A DNA stretch of 64,000 bases, taken from the NCBI GenBank assembly GCA_964030785.1, contig OZ034978.1:13692453-13756452 (forward strand), written 5' to 3'. Of the stretch, positions 12,401 to 24,275 are shown in pieces. The notes beneath the pieces were generated by a model. The model ran no database searches, was not told where the DNA came from, and saw nothing but the letters and a program-made list of their open reading frames with translations. Position 1 is the stretch's first letter. Every line of letters starts with the position of its first letter. The stretch is from Siderastrea siderea. Lineage: Eukaryota; Cnidaria; Anthozoa; Scleractinia; Rhizangiidae. Made by a program: the position numbers and the translations under genes.

Positions 12401-15400
12401 TAAGGCTTTGTTATACAAATACTCAATTTTCCACCCACTAACTGTGATACAAATTAACTTACATCCACCGTTCATTGCTACTCTTGGCCGAATCTGCCCT
12501 GCTAACCCTCTTATTGTTTCGAAGAGAAAGAGGGAGTAGAATTGACGGTAATTGTGAGCCCCTCACCAATCGAGAATAAAACCAGGATCTGACTGTTTTA
12601 CGTGATATTCGACAAAGAATTGTACCTTTTCCTGCCTTCCTCTTTCGGAGAAAGGGGAGTGAGACAAAAGGAGGAATGATCGTTGTTAAAATGTGAAAAA
12701 TTGTGTTCAAAAAAATCATGAAGAAATCTGGACCAGAAAGGAAAACCGGATTTGACTGCTATCTCTAGGAGCAACAGGGCCATCTACTCTGGCTAGTGTC
12801 TCAGTAGACTACTCCCGATCATTCCATGTATTATCAAACGGGGCTTCAGTCGTCATGGCAACTCACCACCAATTCCACCTGCCACAAATACTCCCGCGTA
12901 CATCGGCGACGCCTTAGCTTTGACGTTTTCATCCATATATGAAATTCCTAGCGCGATCATGGGAGTGCAGCCAGCGCCTGTTACAACCATTCCCAGAATG
13001 AACAGCGCGTAGTAAAGCATGTTGCTATCATCGGTTGCTTCCTTGCACTCATCTTTCCCGCCAAAATCAATGCGATTTCCCGCGCAAAGTTCTGAACCTC
13101 CGCCTACACTTAGGGTACCATTGTTGAAATTTGCAGAGGTATCTAGGAGTTAACAAAGACGAAAAATACCTTAATTGATACGTTGATTGCATACATGTCT
13201 GGGGACTGTTTATTGACAACAGCTTTAAAACCGAGACAATCAGTCATAGCTGGTCACTCCCAACAAATTCAACGAAAAATTACGCAGTGAACTCAAAACA
13301 AAAATTCGCAACTGATGCCAAGCCTAAATCAAAACAAAAACAAGTGCAAAACAAAACAAATCTCGATTGGTCTTTCGAGTAGTTTTCAGTTTAGTGATTT
13401 TTGTAATACGAAAACCGAAGTAATGAATATGACCAATCAAAACGCAAATAAAACATTGAACCAGTTAGAACTCGGACCAAATAAATGTGAGTGGCACCAA
13501 GCGCAGGAAACCACGTACAAACATTTCGCTAATATAACGGATTTAGTTTCAGTACTTACTGGTTTCGAAAGCGGTAAAACAAAAGTGAATTACTTTATAA
13601 ACTCATCTGAAAACTGCTCTGACTATTGCTTGAAAAATCAACGTGTTTGTTCTGAATATTTTGAGTTCTAATACACACTTCAAAACAAAGTACGATTTCT
13701 CCACAAAAGTCAATCGTAAACAGCCTTAACAAGACCCACCCTTGTAAGGACAAGCTGACTGCCAATATTAGCTTAACTTGCTAGTCTTTTGTTAGTCTAG
13801 TCTTTAGGACGAGCAAAGTCAAATTCACGTACCTGCTAAGTATGGTGGTGAAATAAAATGAGGCAGCATGAAAATGAAGAAGCCAAGGCCCATGGTAAAC
13901 AAACCCCAGGCACAGAACACGGGTTTGTTTCGTGAGCCACCAATGTAGCTGATCAGTGGTGTGAAAACCACGGCTGCGATATCGTAGCTGCTTGTTAACA
14001 TTCCCGTCAAGTAACTAGAATCAAGAATAACAGAATAAACTAGTAGGAAGGCTGTGCACGCCAATATCGATGCCAAATACTCGATACGGTAGCATTAGTA
14101 CCGCAGGATGCCTGAAAGATATCGATTTTTGCGAGAAGTACTCGATGCCATTTGATGCTGCTCACGTGATGACTTGGAGGAATTTAAAAGGTTACGGCTC
14201 CAACAGTTTGTCTACAGGCACTTCTTTTCCCTCCCGCTCCGCAGTCATCTCTCGCGCAACCTTCTCTGCTTCCTCAACAGCAGTTTGTTTGTAAAATTTC
14301 ACACCGCCCGCCGCCACCGATAAAAGTAGCGGTGGTCAGCTATCGACCCCGGGTTAGCGTTTCGTTGATCGACTTTCCGGAACAACGGGAGTTCTTATCG
14401 TCTCCTAGCGTGCCTGAATCCCTGAACAGGCTTCTTCTAAGTGGCTCAGTTACCTTTCTTTCGGATTACATTTAAACGCCAAAAGACAATGCAATCAAGC
14501 GAAACCCATAAATAATTTTTCAGTCTTGTTTAGTGGAGGGAGACAAGGGGAGCGGAAGGCCAGGAGAAAAGGGGGCGGGAGGAGGGCGGGAGGAGAGGGG
14601 GAGGGAAGCGGGATTCCCAAGGTGGCGGGAAGGGGAAGAAAAAATTACGCAGCATTGCACAATATTTCGCAAATCGAAAAAATGCAACGAGGTGGGAGCC
14701 AACAAATACAGGGCGGGAACCGGGATTAAAGGGTACGGGAAGCGGGAGGTTAAACCTCCCTGCCCCCCCCCCCCCTCCCGTTTAACACTGCGTAATGAGT
14801 TTTCTGAAACTATAATCATGTTTGGCTGGGGATGCTAGGATGTCAATCGATTTCAACTTTTCAAGTTTTCCATTTATTTCTTGGAAAAAATCACCACAAA
14901 CTGATTATTGTTTTTTCTCCCTTTGAAAAAAGTTTTCGAATTGTTTCTCTTGAGCTGTCCCTCGATAGCCTGGGAGCATTTTATGTACGAGAAAAGGTGT
15001 TTTTAATACAAATTTAAAATTTGTCTTTTCAGCACATTTATCACACTTAAAAGTGCGGAAAATCCCGTGACGTAGCCCCTTTAACCCTTTAAGCCCCAAG
15101 ATTGATCAGCATCCAATTTCTCCTCATCTTATCAGAATAGTACAACACATGCAGGTTATGAGAATTTAGCAAATGATCACCAAAGATGAATTGTCTTGAT
15201 GTTTGAAAAAGTTCTCCCAATTAGTAGTCAAAAAAATCTATGAACACCAATAAGGAGAATTTGTCTTATGATGTTAGGGCTCAGAGGGTTAAATGAATAA
15301 TGGGTGGGAGAAAACAGGCGAGAAGAACGAACTTAATTAATTTGCTTGATAGGGTCTCACGCATTCACGGATTAATTTATATGCCGTTTATTCATCCCTA

Positions 15401-18124
15401 TGACAGGGCGATGTCGCAGCTCTTACAAGGTCTTCTCTGATTTGCTGAGAAAACAATACACCAAACAACAAAACAATGGACCCTAGCCCCTAAAACAATA
15501 GAGCTGCGTGATACCAAGGTCCAATGAAATTAGAGGTCGTTAGGGACTGTTCGTTATTTATGCCTAAGGGGGGCCGGTGTTTAGAGTGGGGGGGTAAAAT
15601 TTTCAAAATCAATGAAAAAAGGGGGGTGCTTTTTTAAATACAGGAGAAATAAGGGGGGTAAACTTTTAGAAACTGTTGTTTCAACACTTGTGTAGCCGTT
15701 TTGAGCCATATTTAAAAAGTTGATCTCTGTTTCGAGAATTCTATTTCCAAAGAACCTGGTCTTTATAGTTTGAAAAGCCAAGAAAACGTGACGTAGAGTA
15801 GCGTTATTTAAAGGTTCCAATATATAACATTAGGAAAACCCACACATGTGTCAGTTGCCGGGGCCGGTCTTAGTTTAAAGTATTGTAGTGCGTACGTATA
15901 TAGCCATCCTCAAACAGCAAAACTGGTTCAAGTCTTGCAATGAACTTTTTACAAACTTTCCTACCGTTGATTTCTTTCTCGAATCGGATCTTCTCTGGGC
16001 CCACGTTAATACGGGCGCTTCAAATTTACTTTCCTTGCTGAGTGCTTTCATACTGTACGATCACAAATGACCTTGCACTTGATTTTGGTTTATCGGCACA
16101 CGGCCAGAACACATGTTGTACGCAACTTCGCAATCGTAAGCACGTCGCGTCCTGAGGGTAGCGGAGGGGGGGGGGGGGGTAAATTCTGTCATATAAACGG
16201 GGGGTAATTTTTTAAAATACCCACTGCCGGGGAGGGGTAAATTTTTCATATGCCTGAATTGGTTGAAGATCACCGACCCCCCTTAGCCATAAATAACGAA
16301 CAGTCCCTTAAGAGTTGCGGAGCTAGGCTACTCCTATGACATTGTGTCTCCGTTGTTATACCCTGGGTGCCAGAGGCTTTTCTTGAGCGGTTTCCGGTTG
16401 CAGCTAGACTGCGAGTAGTCTCTAATTTTTTGCGAGTAGTCTCTAATTTTGGCGATGGCGCGACGCGAAGGGAGCGCCGAAAATTAGAGACTACAGACAT
16501 AGCCAGGGATTTTGACCTTTCATGGCCGAGTGATTTTGCGGTGTAAATTTCATATCGTCTTTCAAGCCAATTAGGCGCAACCAATGGAATTCCTTCTCTT
16601 TGCTCCTATCACTTGCTCCTGTCATCGATAAACTGCGGAAGATGTTTAAGAGCCGTTGTCAGTAACTTTCGAGAATCCGGCGACAGAGCCGAAAATTCGA
16701 ATTTCTTTTTATTTGCCCAAAAGAACCCTTTTGGTAAACTATTTTCAAAAATAATATTAAAAAGTTCCAGCGAGTTTTTATTTTGGCAAAAAAACGGAAA
16801 GCTCGAAATTGGCCTAAACGGGCCTTCGGACCCGATGTAAATTATGCAAATTAGTACATTTTCAAAACGCTCGTACAAGACAACGAAAACTTGCCTGGAA
16901 TTAATCTTTTCACAGTTTGTTAGACATCTCTTGAACTTGCTTTCAAAGTAAACTTTACGTCGATCTAAACGTTCTTTCCTTGATATCCAGGCGCGTAAAG
17001 AGTACAGTATTTTCTATTCCGTTGATACACTGAATTTTACCAATTTTTAGAAGACCATATCATCGAGGGTATACGAATATCTAGGTCATAAAAAGGCTCT
17101 TTGGAATCGGAAATGCTTGTTGTTTATCATATTAAAATATTTAGTTTGGCCCGTGAAAAGCGAGAGCGTGAGGTGAAAATATGTGGAGTGCACTTTGGCA
17201 GTTTTCGCCATGTCTTTACTGTACTCCTATTTCAAGTCACATATGCTTTTCAGACACAACGGTCGACGTTTCTGGTCTGTACCATACTGCTTTTATACTG
17301 AAAGTAAGCTAAAGCATTTCCTTATCTTAAATCTAGTTACAAAGCGATGTTTTGACTTTATTTTACGCGAGTTTCACATAATACAACAATTAGACGATGA
17401 AAGATCCCTGTCGACATTGTGATGTTTTGATACACGATGTTACCCCGTCGCACGAATATTTCACTTTTCAGACTTTTCCAAACTAACTATCGTTACTTTA
17501 GGGCAGATATTAAAATTTTAAATGTTTAAGTACGTGAATTCGAATAAAAAGAAACCTTGAATAAATATGCCATTAAGTCACTTTACGATAAAGGAATTCG
17601 GTGGGCATAGATGCTATCGGAAATCTCCTTATGCAAATGAAACGCGTCTGCGCGATGTTTTTGTGTTGCTTTATAAGACTTAACCACTGGCGCGTAAAAT
17701 AGCCTGTTTTTACGGTCCACCTACTAAAATACATTTGCCAATGAAGCTTATTAGCTTTGATATTTGTTTGTTAAGATTTTTTGAAAATATTATGGAGTCA
17801 GGCCATTCGCATTGACTCATTCCGCGATTAGAACAGATAACTCTACAGCCAGACTTAAAAAAATCATTCCATTGTTAAGATATACGGTGATTTACTTACT
17901 TGTAATGTTTGAATGAGTTTCTGTTCCCTCACAAAGCAATCCTTAGCTGAAATTTCGTACAATGGGCACGTCGGACAAAAATGATCAATGCCGGCCAAAA
18001 GCGAGTTGCATGTTGCGTGACAATTGAAATGTGATACAGTAGTGCGGGGGGGAAATGACCAGGAAATGACTGTCAATATTTGCGTTTCTTATGACAGCTT
18101 TTCTTTCTTTCATTCGTTCCTTCT

Positions 18125-18201
<77 letters not shown>

Positions 18202-21200
18202 CCTTTCAGGTTATGCTCGATGAATTAAAACAAGAAACACGATAGTTTCATTATCTATTTATGATGCGAAGTCCAAAAAACTCTATCCTGCGCGAATTTT
18301 GGGGATGCTTTTTATGGGGCCAGTAATTCAGAAGGTCCGGTGTTTAAATAAAGTCTAGTCAGTCAAACTGAACGAACTAATCGGAAAATCAACAAAACAC
18401 AGCAGTTTCGAAACTGCAATACCTTTTGGAAGTAACATTTTGTTCGGAGAGCTATTATGTAAATTCACAATGGCAACTTGCAGTCTTTCGTCCTTATTTC
18501 GCCTCACTTCGCTGTGCGGAGCAAGGTCAAGAGATCCACATGATTTGCAATGTGTTGCGCTTAGAGATTACAATAAGGACGTTCACCCACACCTGAAGTC
18601 ATTAGAAATTGGTCCGGATGAGGTTAATAGTTTTGGAAAAGAAGTAGAGCGAACGTGTACATTAGTTAAAAGTTTTCCACATAAAGAGGAACGGCTACTA
18701 GGAAAGCTCTAGAAACAGGAGGAGGGGGAGGGGAGGGGAGGGAGATCATGGCGCGCGAGAGCCAAAGGGAGCGAATGCAAACGCGACAAGATAGCGGGAA
18801 GGATTTTCCCGCCTCTCCCCAGGTCTCTGTATCAAACGATAAACAAACTACCGCCCTCAACTAAACCGGCGTTTCCTGACTCTTACTCTTTTTCGCCCCA
18901 TGCCCTCTCGCGTATCCCGCTTGCCTCACACTTCTTTTGCTTGGCTAAAAGGAAACAGAAACGACTGCTATGCAGGCTATATATCGTTGGGAAACGCCGG
19001 TTTATTTGAGGGCGTTAGCTTGTTTATCGTTTGATACAGCGACTTGGGGAGACCGGGAGAGGAGGGATAATCCTTCCCGCCATCTTGTCGCGTTCTCGCT
19101 CCCTCCACGCTCGCGTGCCAGGATCCCCTTCCCCTAAAAAAATATACGAAACGAATGATCCTTACGGCATTTAAAGAAAGACAGAAGACGAAATACGTAA
19201 AGTAAAAAAATGTATGTAACAACAATTTGCACGATGTTTCGGTTTGCAAGACAAGCCTTCTTCAGGGACTACAAGAGTAAAACGAGTAAATACGTTACAG
19301 GACCGTTAACAGAAAAGTTACATAAAAATTTAAAAATAAAATAAATGAATAAATAAATGGCCCGAATTACTGGCCCCATAAAAAGCATCCCCAAAATTCA
19401 CACAGGATAGAGTTTTTTGGACTTCACATCATGAATAGAATATGACACTATTGTGTTTTAATTCATCGTTTATAACTTGAAACGTTTTTTTTTTTTTAAT
19501 TAAAGAAGGAACGAACGAAAGAAAGAAAAGCTGTCATAAGAAACGCAAATATTGACAGTCATTTCCTGGTCATTTCTCCCCCGCGCTACTGTATCACATT
19601 TCAATTGTCACGCAACATGCAACTCGCTTTTGGCCGGCATTGATCATTTTTGTCCGCGTGCCCATTGTACGAAATTTCAGCTAAGGATTGCTTTGTGAGG
19701 GAACAGAAACTCATTCAAACATTACAAGTAAGTAAATCACCGTACATCTTAGCAGTGGAATGATTTTTTAAGTCTGGTTATAGAGTTATCTGTTCTGATC
19801 GCGGAATGAGTCAGTATGAATGGCCTGACTCCATTATATTTTCAAAACATCTTAACAAACAAATATCAAAGCTAATAAGCTTCACTGGCAAATGTATTTT
19901 AGCAGGTGGACTGCAAAAACAGGCTATTTACGCGCCAGCGTTTTAGTCTTATAAAGCAACACAAAAATATCGCGCAGACGCGTTTTCATTTGCATAAGGA
20001 GATTTCTGATAGCATCTATGCCCACCGAATTCCTTTATCGTAAAGTGACTTAATGGCATATTTATTCAAGGTTTCTTTTTACTCGAATTCACGTACTTAA
20101 ACATTTAAAATTTTAATATCTGCCCTAAAGTAACGATAGTTAGTTTGGAAAAGTCTGAAAAGTGAAATATTCGTGCGACGGGGTAACATCGTGTATCAAA
20201 ACATCACAATGTCGACAGGGATCTTTCATCGTCTAATTGTTGTATTATGTGAAACTCGCGTAAAATAAAGTCAGAACATCGCTTTGTAACTAGATTTAAG
20301 ATAAGGAAATGCTTTAGCTTACTTTCAGTATAAAAGCAGTATGGTACAGACCAGAAACGTCGACCGTTGTGTCTGAAAAGCATATGTGACTTGAAATAGG
20401 AGTACAGTAAAGACATGGCGAAAACTGCCAAAGTGCACTCCACATATTTTCACCTCACGCTCTCGCTTTTCACGGGCCAAACTAAATATTTTAATATGAT
20501 AAACAACAAGCATTTCCGATTCCAAAGAGCCTTTTTATGACCTAGATATTCGTATACCCTCGATGATATGGTCTTCTAAAAATTGGTAAAATTCAGTGTA
20601 TCAACGGAATAGAAAATACTGTACTCTTTACGCGCCTGGATATCAAGGAAAGAACGTTTAGATCGACGTAAAGTTTACTTTGAAAGCAAGTTCAAGAGAT
20701 GTCTAACAAACTGTGAAAAGATTAATTCCAGGCAAGTTTTCGTTGTCTTGTACGAGCGTTTTGAAAATGTACTAATTTGCATAATTTACATCGGGTCCGA
20801 AGGCCCGTTTAGGCCAATTTCGAACTTTCCGTTTTTTTGCCAAAATAAAAACTCGCTGGAACTTTTTAATATTATTTTTGAAAATAGTTTACCAAAAGGG
20901 TTCTTTTGGGCAAATAAAAAGAAATTCGAATTTTCGGCTCTGTCGCCGGATTCTCGAAAGTTACTGACAACGGCTCTTAATATCTAATTTTCGGCGCTCC
21001 CTTCGCGTCGCGTCTCCTCGAACTTTCACGCGCGCGCGTGTGTATTTTGCCCGCCCCACAATCACAATCACAATCGCCAAAATTAGAGACTACTCGCAGT
21101 CTACTGCCTGTGGTATAAAAGGAACAAACCCTCCAAAAGAAGCTATAAAATTTTTCCTAATGTTGAACTTAGTTTAGGTCTCCTGGGATTAAGCAGACAT

Positions 21201-21440
21201 ACGTTAATGTGACTTACCTCGTGAACCCAAACCGCTTCTCGATCGTACTGATCGAACCAGGATATACGCCATTAACTACGATACTCTGAGTAAAGAAATA
21301 CTGCGTCAAGAAGAACAGGAACCATTTTGGCGTGTTGAGGAACTGCAGCCACAGAGGACGAAATTTAAGCCAGCCGTACGACAACTGTTTATCTTCCGTA
21401 ACTTCCATGTTGGACGGTAGCCTGTGCGGACCGGAGAGGC
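3462..21440 (-). CDS. Solute carrier organic anion transporter family member (OATP), six exons, 3' end missing
   Basis: Multi-pass plasma-membrane transporter of the major facilitator superfamily. OATPs carry amphipathic organic anions by a sodium-independent route. Exons on the minus strand, in order: 21440-21218 (ATG at 21408), 14014-13833, 13142-12867, 5245-5010, 4300-4063, 3615-3462. Each has an AG acceptor and a GT donor, and the phases join cleanly (2,1,1,0,1), giving about 425 codons. Family signatures are PKWFLFFLTQYFFTQSIVVN and ISTIEKRFG in exon 1, SSYDIAAVVFTPLISYIGG in exon 2, YYALFILGMVVTGAG in exon 3 and TRWVGNWWLGF-like text in exon 4. The acceptor just before exon 1 implies an upstream non-coding exon. 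The C-terminal third, including any Kazal-like loop, is not seen and should lie left of the window. A LINE sits in intron 3 and a large foldback lies upstream. The exact substrate cannot be told. Confidence 0.85.
4555..4915. repeat. Interspersed palindromic repeat, copy 1
   Basis: This stretch in SLCO intron 4 matches 23955-24275: both contain a GACTATG...GCAGATCT(A/T)AGCAAGGGCTAT segment, a (T/G)GGGTAACC-type segment with TTTTTAGAGATA, the inverted counterpart of that segment, and an end reading CACCGTCCTTAA. The inner inverted symmetry suggests a short non-autonomous DNA transposon. Confidence 0.6.
5246..6798. repeat. Intron with ACGTCT-rich repeat units, no exon seen
   Basis: Between SLCO exon 4 and the LINE. 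Blocks at about 5650-5765, 6155-6215 and 6635-6695 repeat the words (A)GACGTTAA, TTAACGTCT and CTAGTATAAAAACG in direct and inverted order, as expected for ends of a short inverted-repeat element family. The rest is unremarkable AT-rich DNA. Confidence 0.5.
7041..10855 (-). pseudogene. LINE ORF2: AP endonuclease and reverse transcriptase, two frameshifts near the C-terminus
   Basis: The open part (10855-7583) encodes 1090 residues. The N-terminal 230 or so are an AP-like endonuclease (LSLNVRGIR, FLQETY, GGDLNV, and a late TDHHAIV). The middle is a reverse transcriptase with ADFEKAFD-type motif A (VIDFEKAFDS), GVRQGDPLSP, and FADDM near residue 715 as the catalytic motif. The last part of the protein continues in two other frames: 7641-7399, then 7391-7041, where a CCHC-like stretch (EHLFFHCPKVCMFWDDL) is found. 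Two indels, near 7630 and near 7395, therefore disrupt the C-terminus and the copy is probably inactive, though the endonuclease and RT are intact. Confidence 0.87.
11311..12240 (-). CDS. LINE ORF1, L1 ORF1p-like RNA-binding protein
   Basis: 309 residues from the ATG at 12240. A charged N-terminal region is followed by a long coiled coil (about residues 65-170), then an RRM-like core with YSRRENLRFYGIPE and FQRVHRVGKR, and a C-terminal domain with RPRAI-like text (GKPRAIIARCLRFKDRE). This is the layout of L1 ORF1 protein (Transposase_22), a trimeric nucleic-acid chaperone that coats the LINE RNA. The frame is intact, unlike ORF2. Confidence 0.82.
   Translation of the reverse strand: MEFSSPLSSLFKRKTRGSISPTSESISPETKRLKESVKEHQANAPPAIESPPKTKTDSDSEDVVLSALDMAQDFASKVDLIISKLNQLENIGTQINTLQDSVDRINQTVANLQSEYYRLKEDVRKTVDETNTLQTSVKFLSDEAEASKEKLQDDEEKSRQKMEDLRLQLLNYEVYSRRENLRFYGIPETDEEENTEAVLKAFLEKELNVENTQYIEFQRVHRVGKRDRNTGKPRAIIARCLRFKDRENLFSCRRNINSKSNFGIGPDLPKQVIDMRKKLIPKMVQARKDGKRAAFSRIEPYKLLLTAWR
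14015..15077. other. Intron with purine-rich low-complexity tract, no gene seen
   Basis: SLCO intron 1. About 14530-14640 is a GGGAGG-rich tract, and a run of C at about 14763-14775 is followed by more CT-rich sequence. Short open frames here are by-products of the low complexity. Confidence 0.5.
15078..15292. repeat. 210-bp interspersed repeat, copy 1 of 3
   Basis: Starts with TTTAACCCTTTAAGCCCC and ends with the inverse (GGGCTCAGAGGGTTAAA). Related copies are at 36149-36365 (same strand) and 36697-36902. Shared inner text includes AATTTCTCCT and GATCACCAAAGAT(G/A). Its ends are complementary, so it fits a MITE. Confidence 0.65.
15543..16307. mobile_element. Harbinger-like MITE, 765 bp, with TTA target duplication
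   Basis: Terminal inverted repeats begin GGGACTGTTCGTTATTTATG at 15543 and end with its exact complement at 16288-16307; similarity extends to about 36 bp. It is flanked by TTA at 15540-15542 and 16308-16310. The surrounding sequence recurs uninterrupted at about 23564-23647, showing the pre-insertion site with a single TTA. A 3-bp TTA duplication fits PIF/Harbinger. It encodes no transposase, so it is non-autonomous. Confidence 0.85.
16405..21103. mobile_element. 4.7 kb foldback element with 1.65 kb inverted arms
   Basis: The outer ends read AGACTGCGAGTAGTCTCTAA and its complement. They match the ends of the 220-bp element at 40750-40969. The arms 16649-18331 and 19371-20987 are inverted copies of high similarity and surround a spacer of about 1 kb. 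Open frames in one arm reappear in the other on the opposite strand (for example 17101-17422 versus 20204-20525), showing they are repeat content and not genes. No transposase is visible. I could not find matching flanking duplications, so insertion history is unclear. Confidence 0.8.
18126..18200. repeat. (AAT)n microsatellite
   Basis: About 25 uninterrupted AAT/TAA triplets inside the left arm of the foldback. The right arm at about 19485-19500 has only a T-run in the matching place, so the repeat expanded after the arms were duplicated. Confidence 0.95.
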
Positions 21441-21729
21441 CTGTAATAAAACATGGAGAGTTGTAATCAGAGCGTGGAATGTGAGCTGGAAAGCTATCAG
21501 ACTGTCCATGATTTTATGGACGGATCAACAAGAACTTGCATCGATTCAGTCATAAGCTTGCGGAAAGCAGTTTTTACGGGAGCTTACACGGTGAGCGGAA
21601 AGCAGCTACTCCCGCCGGGCAGCCAATACAGACAAAGAACAATATCAGCAAAGGACAGCAAACGAAAATGCTGCACGCGTACGTAGGATCTAGTAAACCA
21701 GACCTAATCAGCCAAAGAAATACTCAAAT

Positions 21730-23650
21730 GACAAACAAAGCAGCAAGGCTGATCTGACTACGTAGAAAGATTTGACTCTGCAAGACATCAACACGACACT
21801 AATAGAACTTTAACAGAGCAGGGTTGTAGCCGTAGACAGCTGTTTCGCTCTTCTTAGAGCTCATCAGTACGGCATAGCAAGATGGCGAAAATGCCTTAAA
21901 AATATGCGTGCACTCTGTTAAAAGTCCTAAACGAGGACACACGCCCACCAAATCACGCCATCACGTGTCTTGGAAAGGTCGAGAGTCCAAGTGTCGTGTT
22001 GATGTCTCGCAGACAAAACCAACCTAATAAAGAAACATGGACAAAACCCTGCTATAAATAACAGCATATCGGATCTATAAAAAGACCGACGGTCTAAAAA
22101 ACATACATACAGTAGAACAATATCAGCAAAGGACCGCAAACGAAAATGCTGTTCTGGAAATGTTATGGAATTTGAATGGATGGATTGTTTTTCGCCGTTC
22201 GCGTTACGAAAAGCGAGCTGGCAGTCGAAGCTTATCACACTGACAAGTGAGGAGTCAGGAAGCGCAAGTAATTCCTCAACGCTCGATCTTTTTTCTCTCT
22301 CTCTCTCTCTCTTTCACAGATATGATCGAAGCCACTTTGTAGACACACTCGAGAAATAAGCGGGATCGATCGCGTATCAAAACATCGTTGCCCTGTTATG
22401 TCACATGCTATTTTCAGCGTTGTTGACAGATAACTGACAACACATGATTAGAGAAAATTAGTGCCACAAATCTTTTTGAGTCCATAACTTTGCGTAGAAA
22501 CAATCTTTTTTTCTGAAAATTTTGTAAAAGAGAGGTTTGAATAATATCTATCTGAAAATGACAGAAGTGTATTTTTCGAAAACATGGTCAATTTTGGGGT
22601 ACCATGATACCTTAAAGTTCTATTAGTGTCGTGTTGATGTCTTGCAGAGTCAAATCTTTCTACGTAGTCAGATCAGCCTTGCTGCTTTGTTTGTCATTTG
22701 AGTATTTCTTTGGCTGATTAGGTCTGGTTTACTAGATCCTACGTACACGTGCAGCATTTTCGTTTGCGGTCCTTTGCTGATATTGTTCTTTGTTACCCTT
22801 TGTTTTTTCAGCGTTGTTGACAGATAACTGACAACACATGATTAGAGAAAATTAATACCACAAATCTTTTTGAGTCCATAACTTTGCGTAGAAACAATCT
22901 TTTTTTCTGAAAATTTTGTAAAAGAGAGGTTTGAATAATATCTATCTGAAAATGACAGAAGTGTATTTTTCGAAAACATGGTCAATTTTGGGGTACCATG
23001 ATACCTTAAAGTTCTATTAGTGTCGTGTTGATGTCTTGCAGAGTCAAATCTTCAGTTTCTACGTAGTCAGATCAGCCTTGCTGCTTTGTTTGTCATTTGA
23101 GTATTTCTTTGGCTGATTAGGTCTGGTTTACTAGATCCTACGTACACGTGCAGCATTTTCGTTTGCGGTCCTTTGCTGATATTGTTCTTTGTTACCCTAA
23201 ACGAGGACGCACGCCCACCAAACCACGCCATCACGTGTCTTGGAAAGGTCGAGAGTCCAAGTGTCGTGTTGATGTCTCGCAGAGAGGATGGTGGGCGTGC
23301 GTCCTCGTTTAAGGCCCCTTAATTGAAATCCGTTTTGGAAAAGGATTTCGGCTCGTCGAAATCCGTTTTTGGATTTCGCGTTTTATTGGGAAATCCGAAA
23401 TCCGAAATCGAAATCCGGATTTCCCAATCGAACGCACCCAGAGTGCACGGGTATTTTTACGGCATTTTCGCCATCAGTACGGCATAGCAAACAAAGCCCT
23501 AAACGAGGACGCACGCCCACCAAATCACGCCATCACGTGTCTTGGAAAGGTCGAGAGTCCAAGGGTAGCCCCGAAAACAATAGAGCTGCGTGATACCAAG
23601 GTCCAATGAAATTAGAGGTTGTTAAGAGCTGCGGGGCTACTCCTTATTGA
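21730..23650. repeat. Nested cluster of a short interspersed family, with a 394-bp tandem duplication
   Basis: Two modules recur in both orientations: one around TCTACGTAGTCAGATCAGCC and one around ACGAGGACGCACGCCCACCA. Copies lie at 21730-22010, 22618-22760, 23013-23285 and 23494-23561, and also at 26915-27090 and 34185-34470. Positions 22411-22799 are repeated almost exactly at 22805-23198. About 23325-23430 is a separate GAAATCCG-rich stretch. About 23564-23647 is the uninterrupted relative of the Harbinger-like insertion site. No gene is seen. Confidence 0.7.
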
Positions 23651-23954
23651 GTAGACGGTGCCCCTTTTGTTACTGCGCATACGTCCTGTGCATCTCGGGT
23701 CTGGGGTGCGTTTCTCGAAAGCCCCGAAAAGCCATTTCTAAAAACATGATCAACTTATTCTATAAAGCTGTTATTTTAACATGTCTTCGAGGTAAGAAAT
23801 GTATAACTAATAGGGGAAGTTTGATGCTTAGAAAGTTCTTTATTTACAGGATACAGAGTAACTTATCGTGCTCAAAATCGACCCGAAAAGTCTCGGGGCT
23901 TTCGAGAAACGCACACCTCGGGTCCGAGATATTCGGGTTTCTTAAGGAATTTGC

Positions 23955-24275
23955 CTACTAATACAACGGTATTGTTGCGCGGTTTATGACTATGTGGAAA
24001 AAGCAGATCTTAGCAAGGGCTATCAGAATCGTAAAAGAAAATTGAGGGTAACCGTGCATTTTTCAGAGATATTTGGAAAGAAAATGCCGTACATTCTTTG
24101 TATTTTAAAGCTTTTTTTAGAATTATGATTGCTTAGTTATTTCTGAAAAATGCGAGGTTACCCACATTTTTCTTTTTAGATTCCAATAATCCTTACTAAG
24201 ATCTGCTTTTCCCCCCATAGTCATAACCTTTGCAAAAATACCTCTGTATTAGGACCCACCGTCCTTAAGAAGATT
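23955..24275. repeat. Interspersed palindromic repeat, copy 2
   Basis: Relative of 4555-4915: it has the same GCAGATCTTAGCAAGGGCTA segment, inner inverted symmetry and the CCACCGTCCTTAA end. Confidence 0.6.

Noticed and set aside
13315..13671. 118-codon open frame in SLCO intron 2
   Set aside because: Composition is Asn/Lys-rich, with no domain and on the opposite strand to the host gene; likely chance.
17101..17422. Two short frames that recur at 20204-20525
   Set aside because: The recurrence is explained by the inverted arms of the foldback, not by a conserved gene family.
18440..18712. 90-codon open frame in the spacer of the large foldback
   Set aside because: No recognised motif, no promoter and inside a non-coding mobile element.
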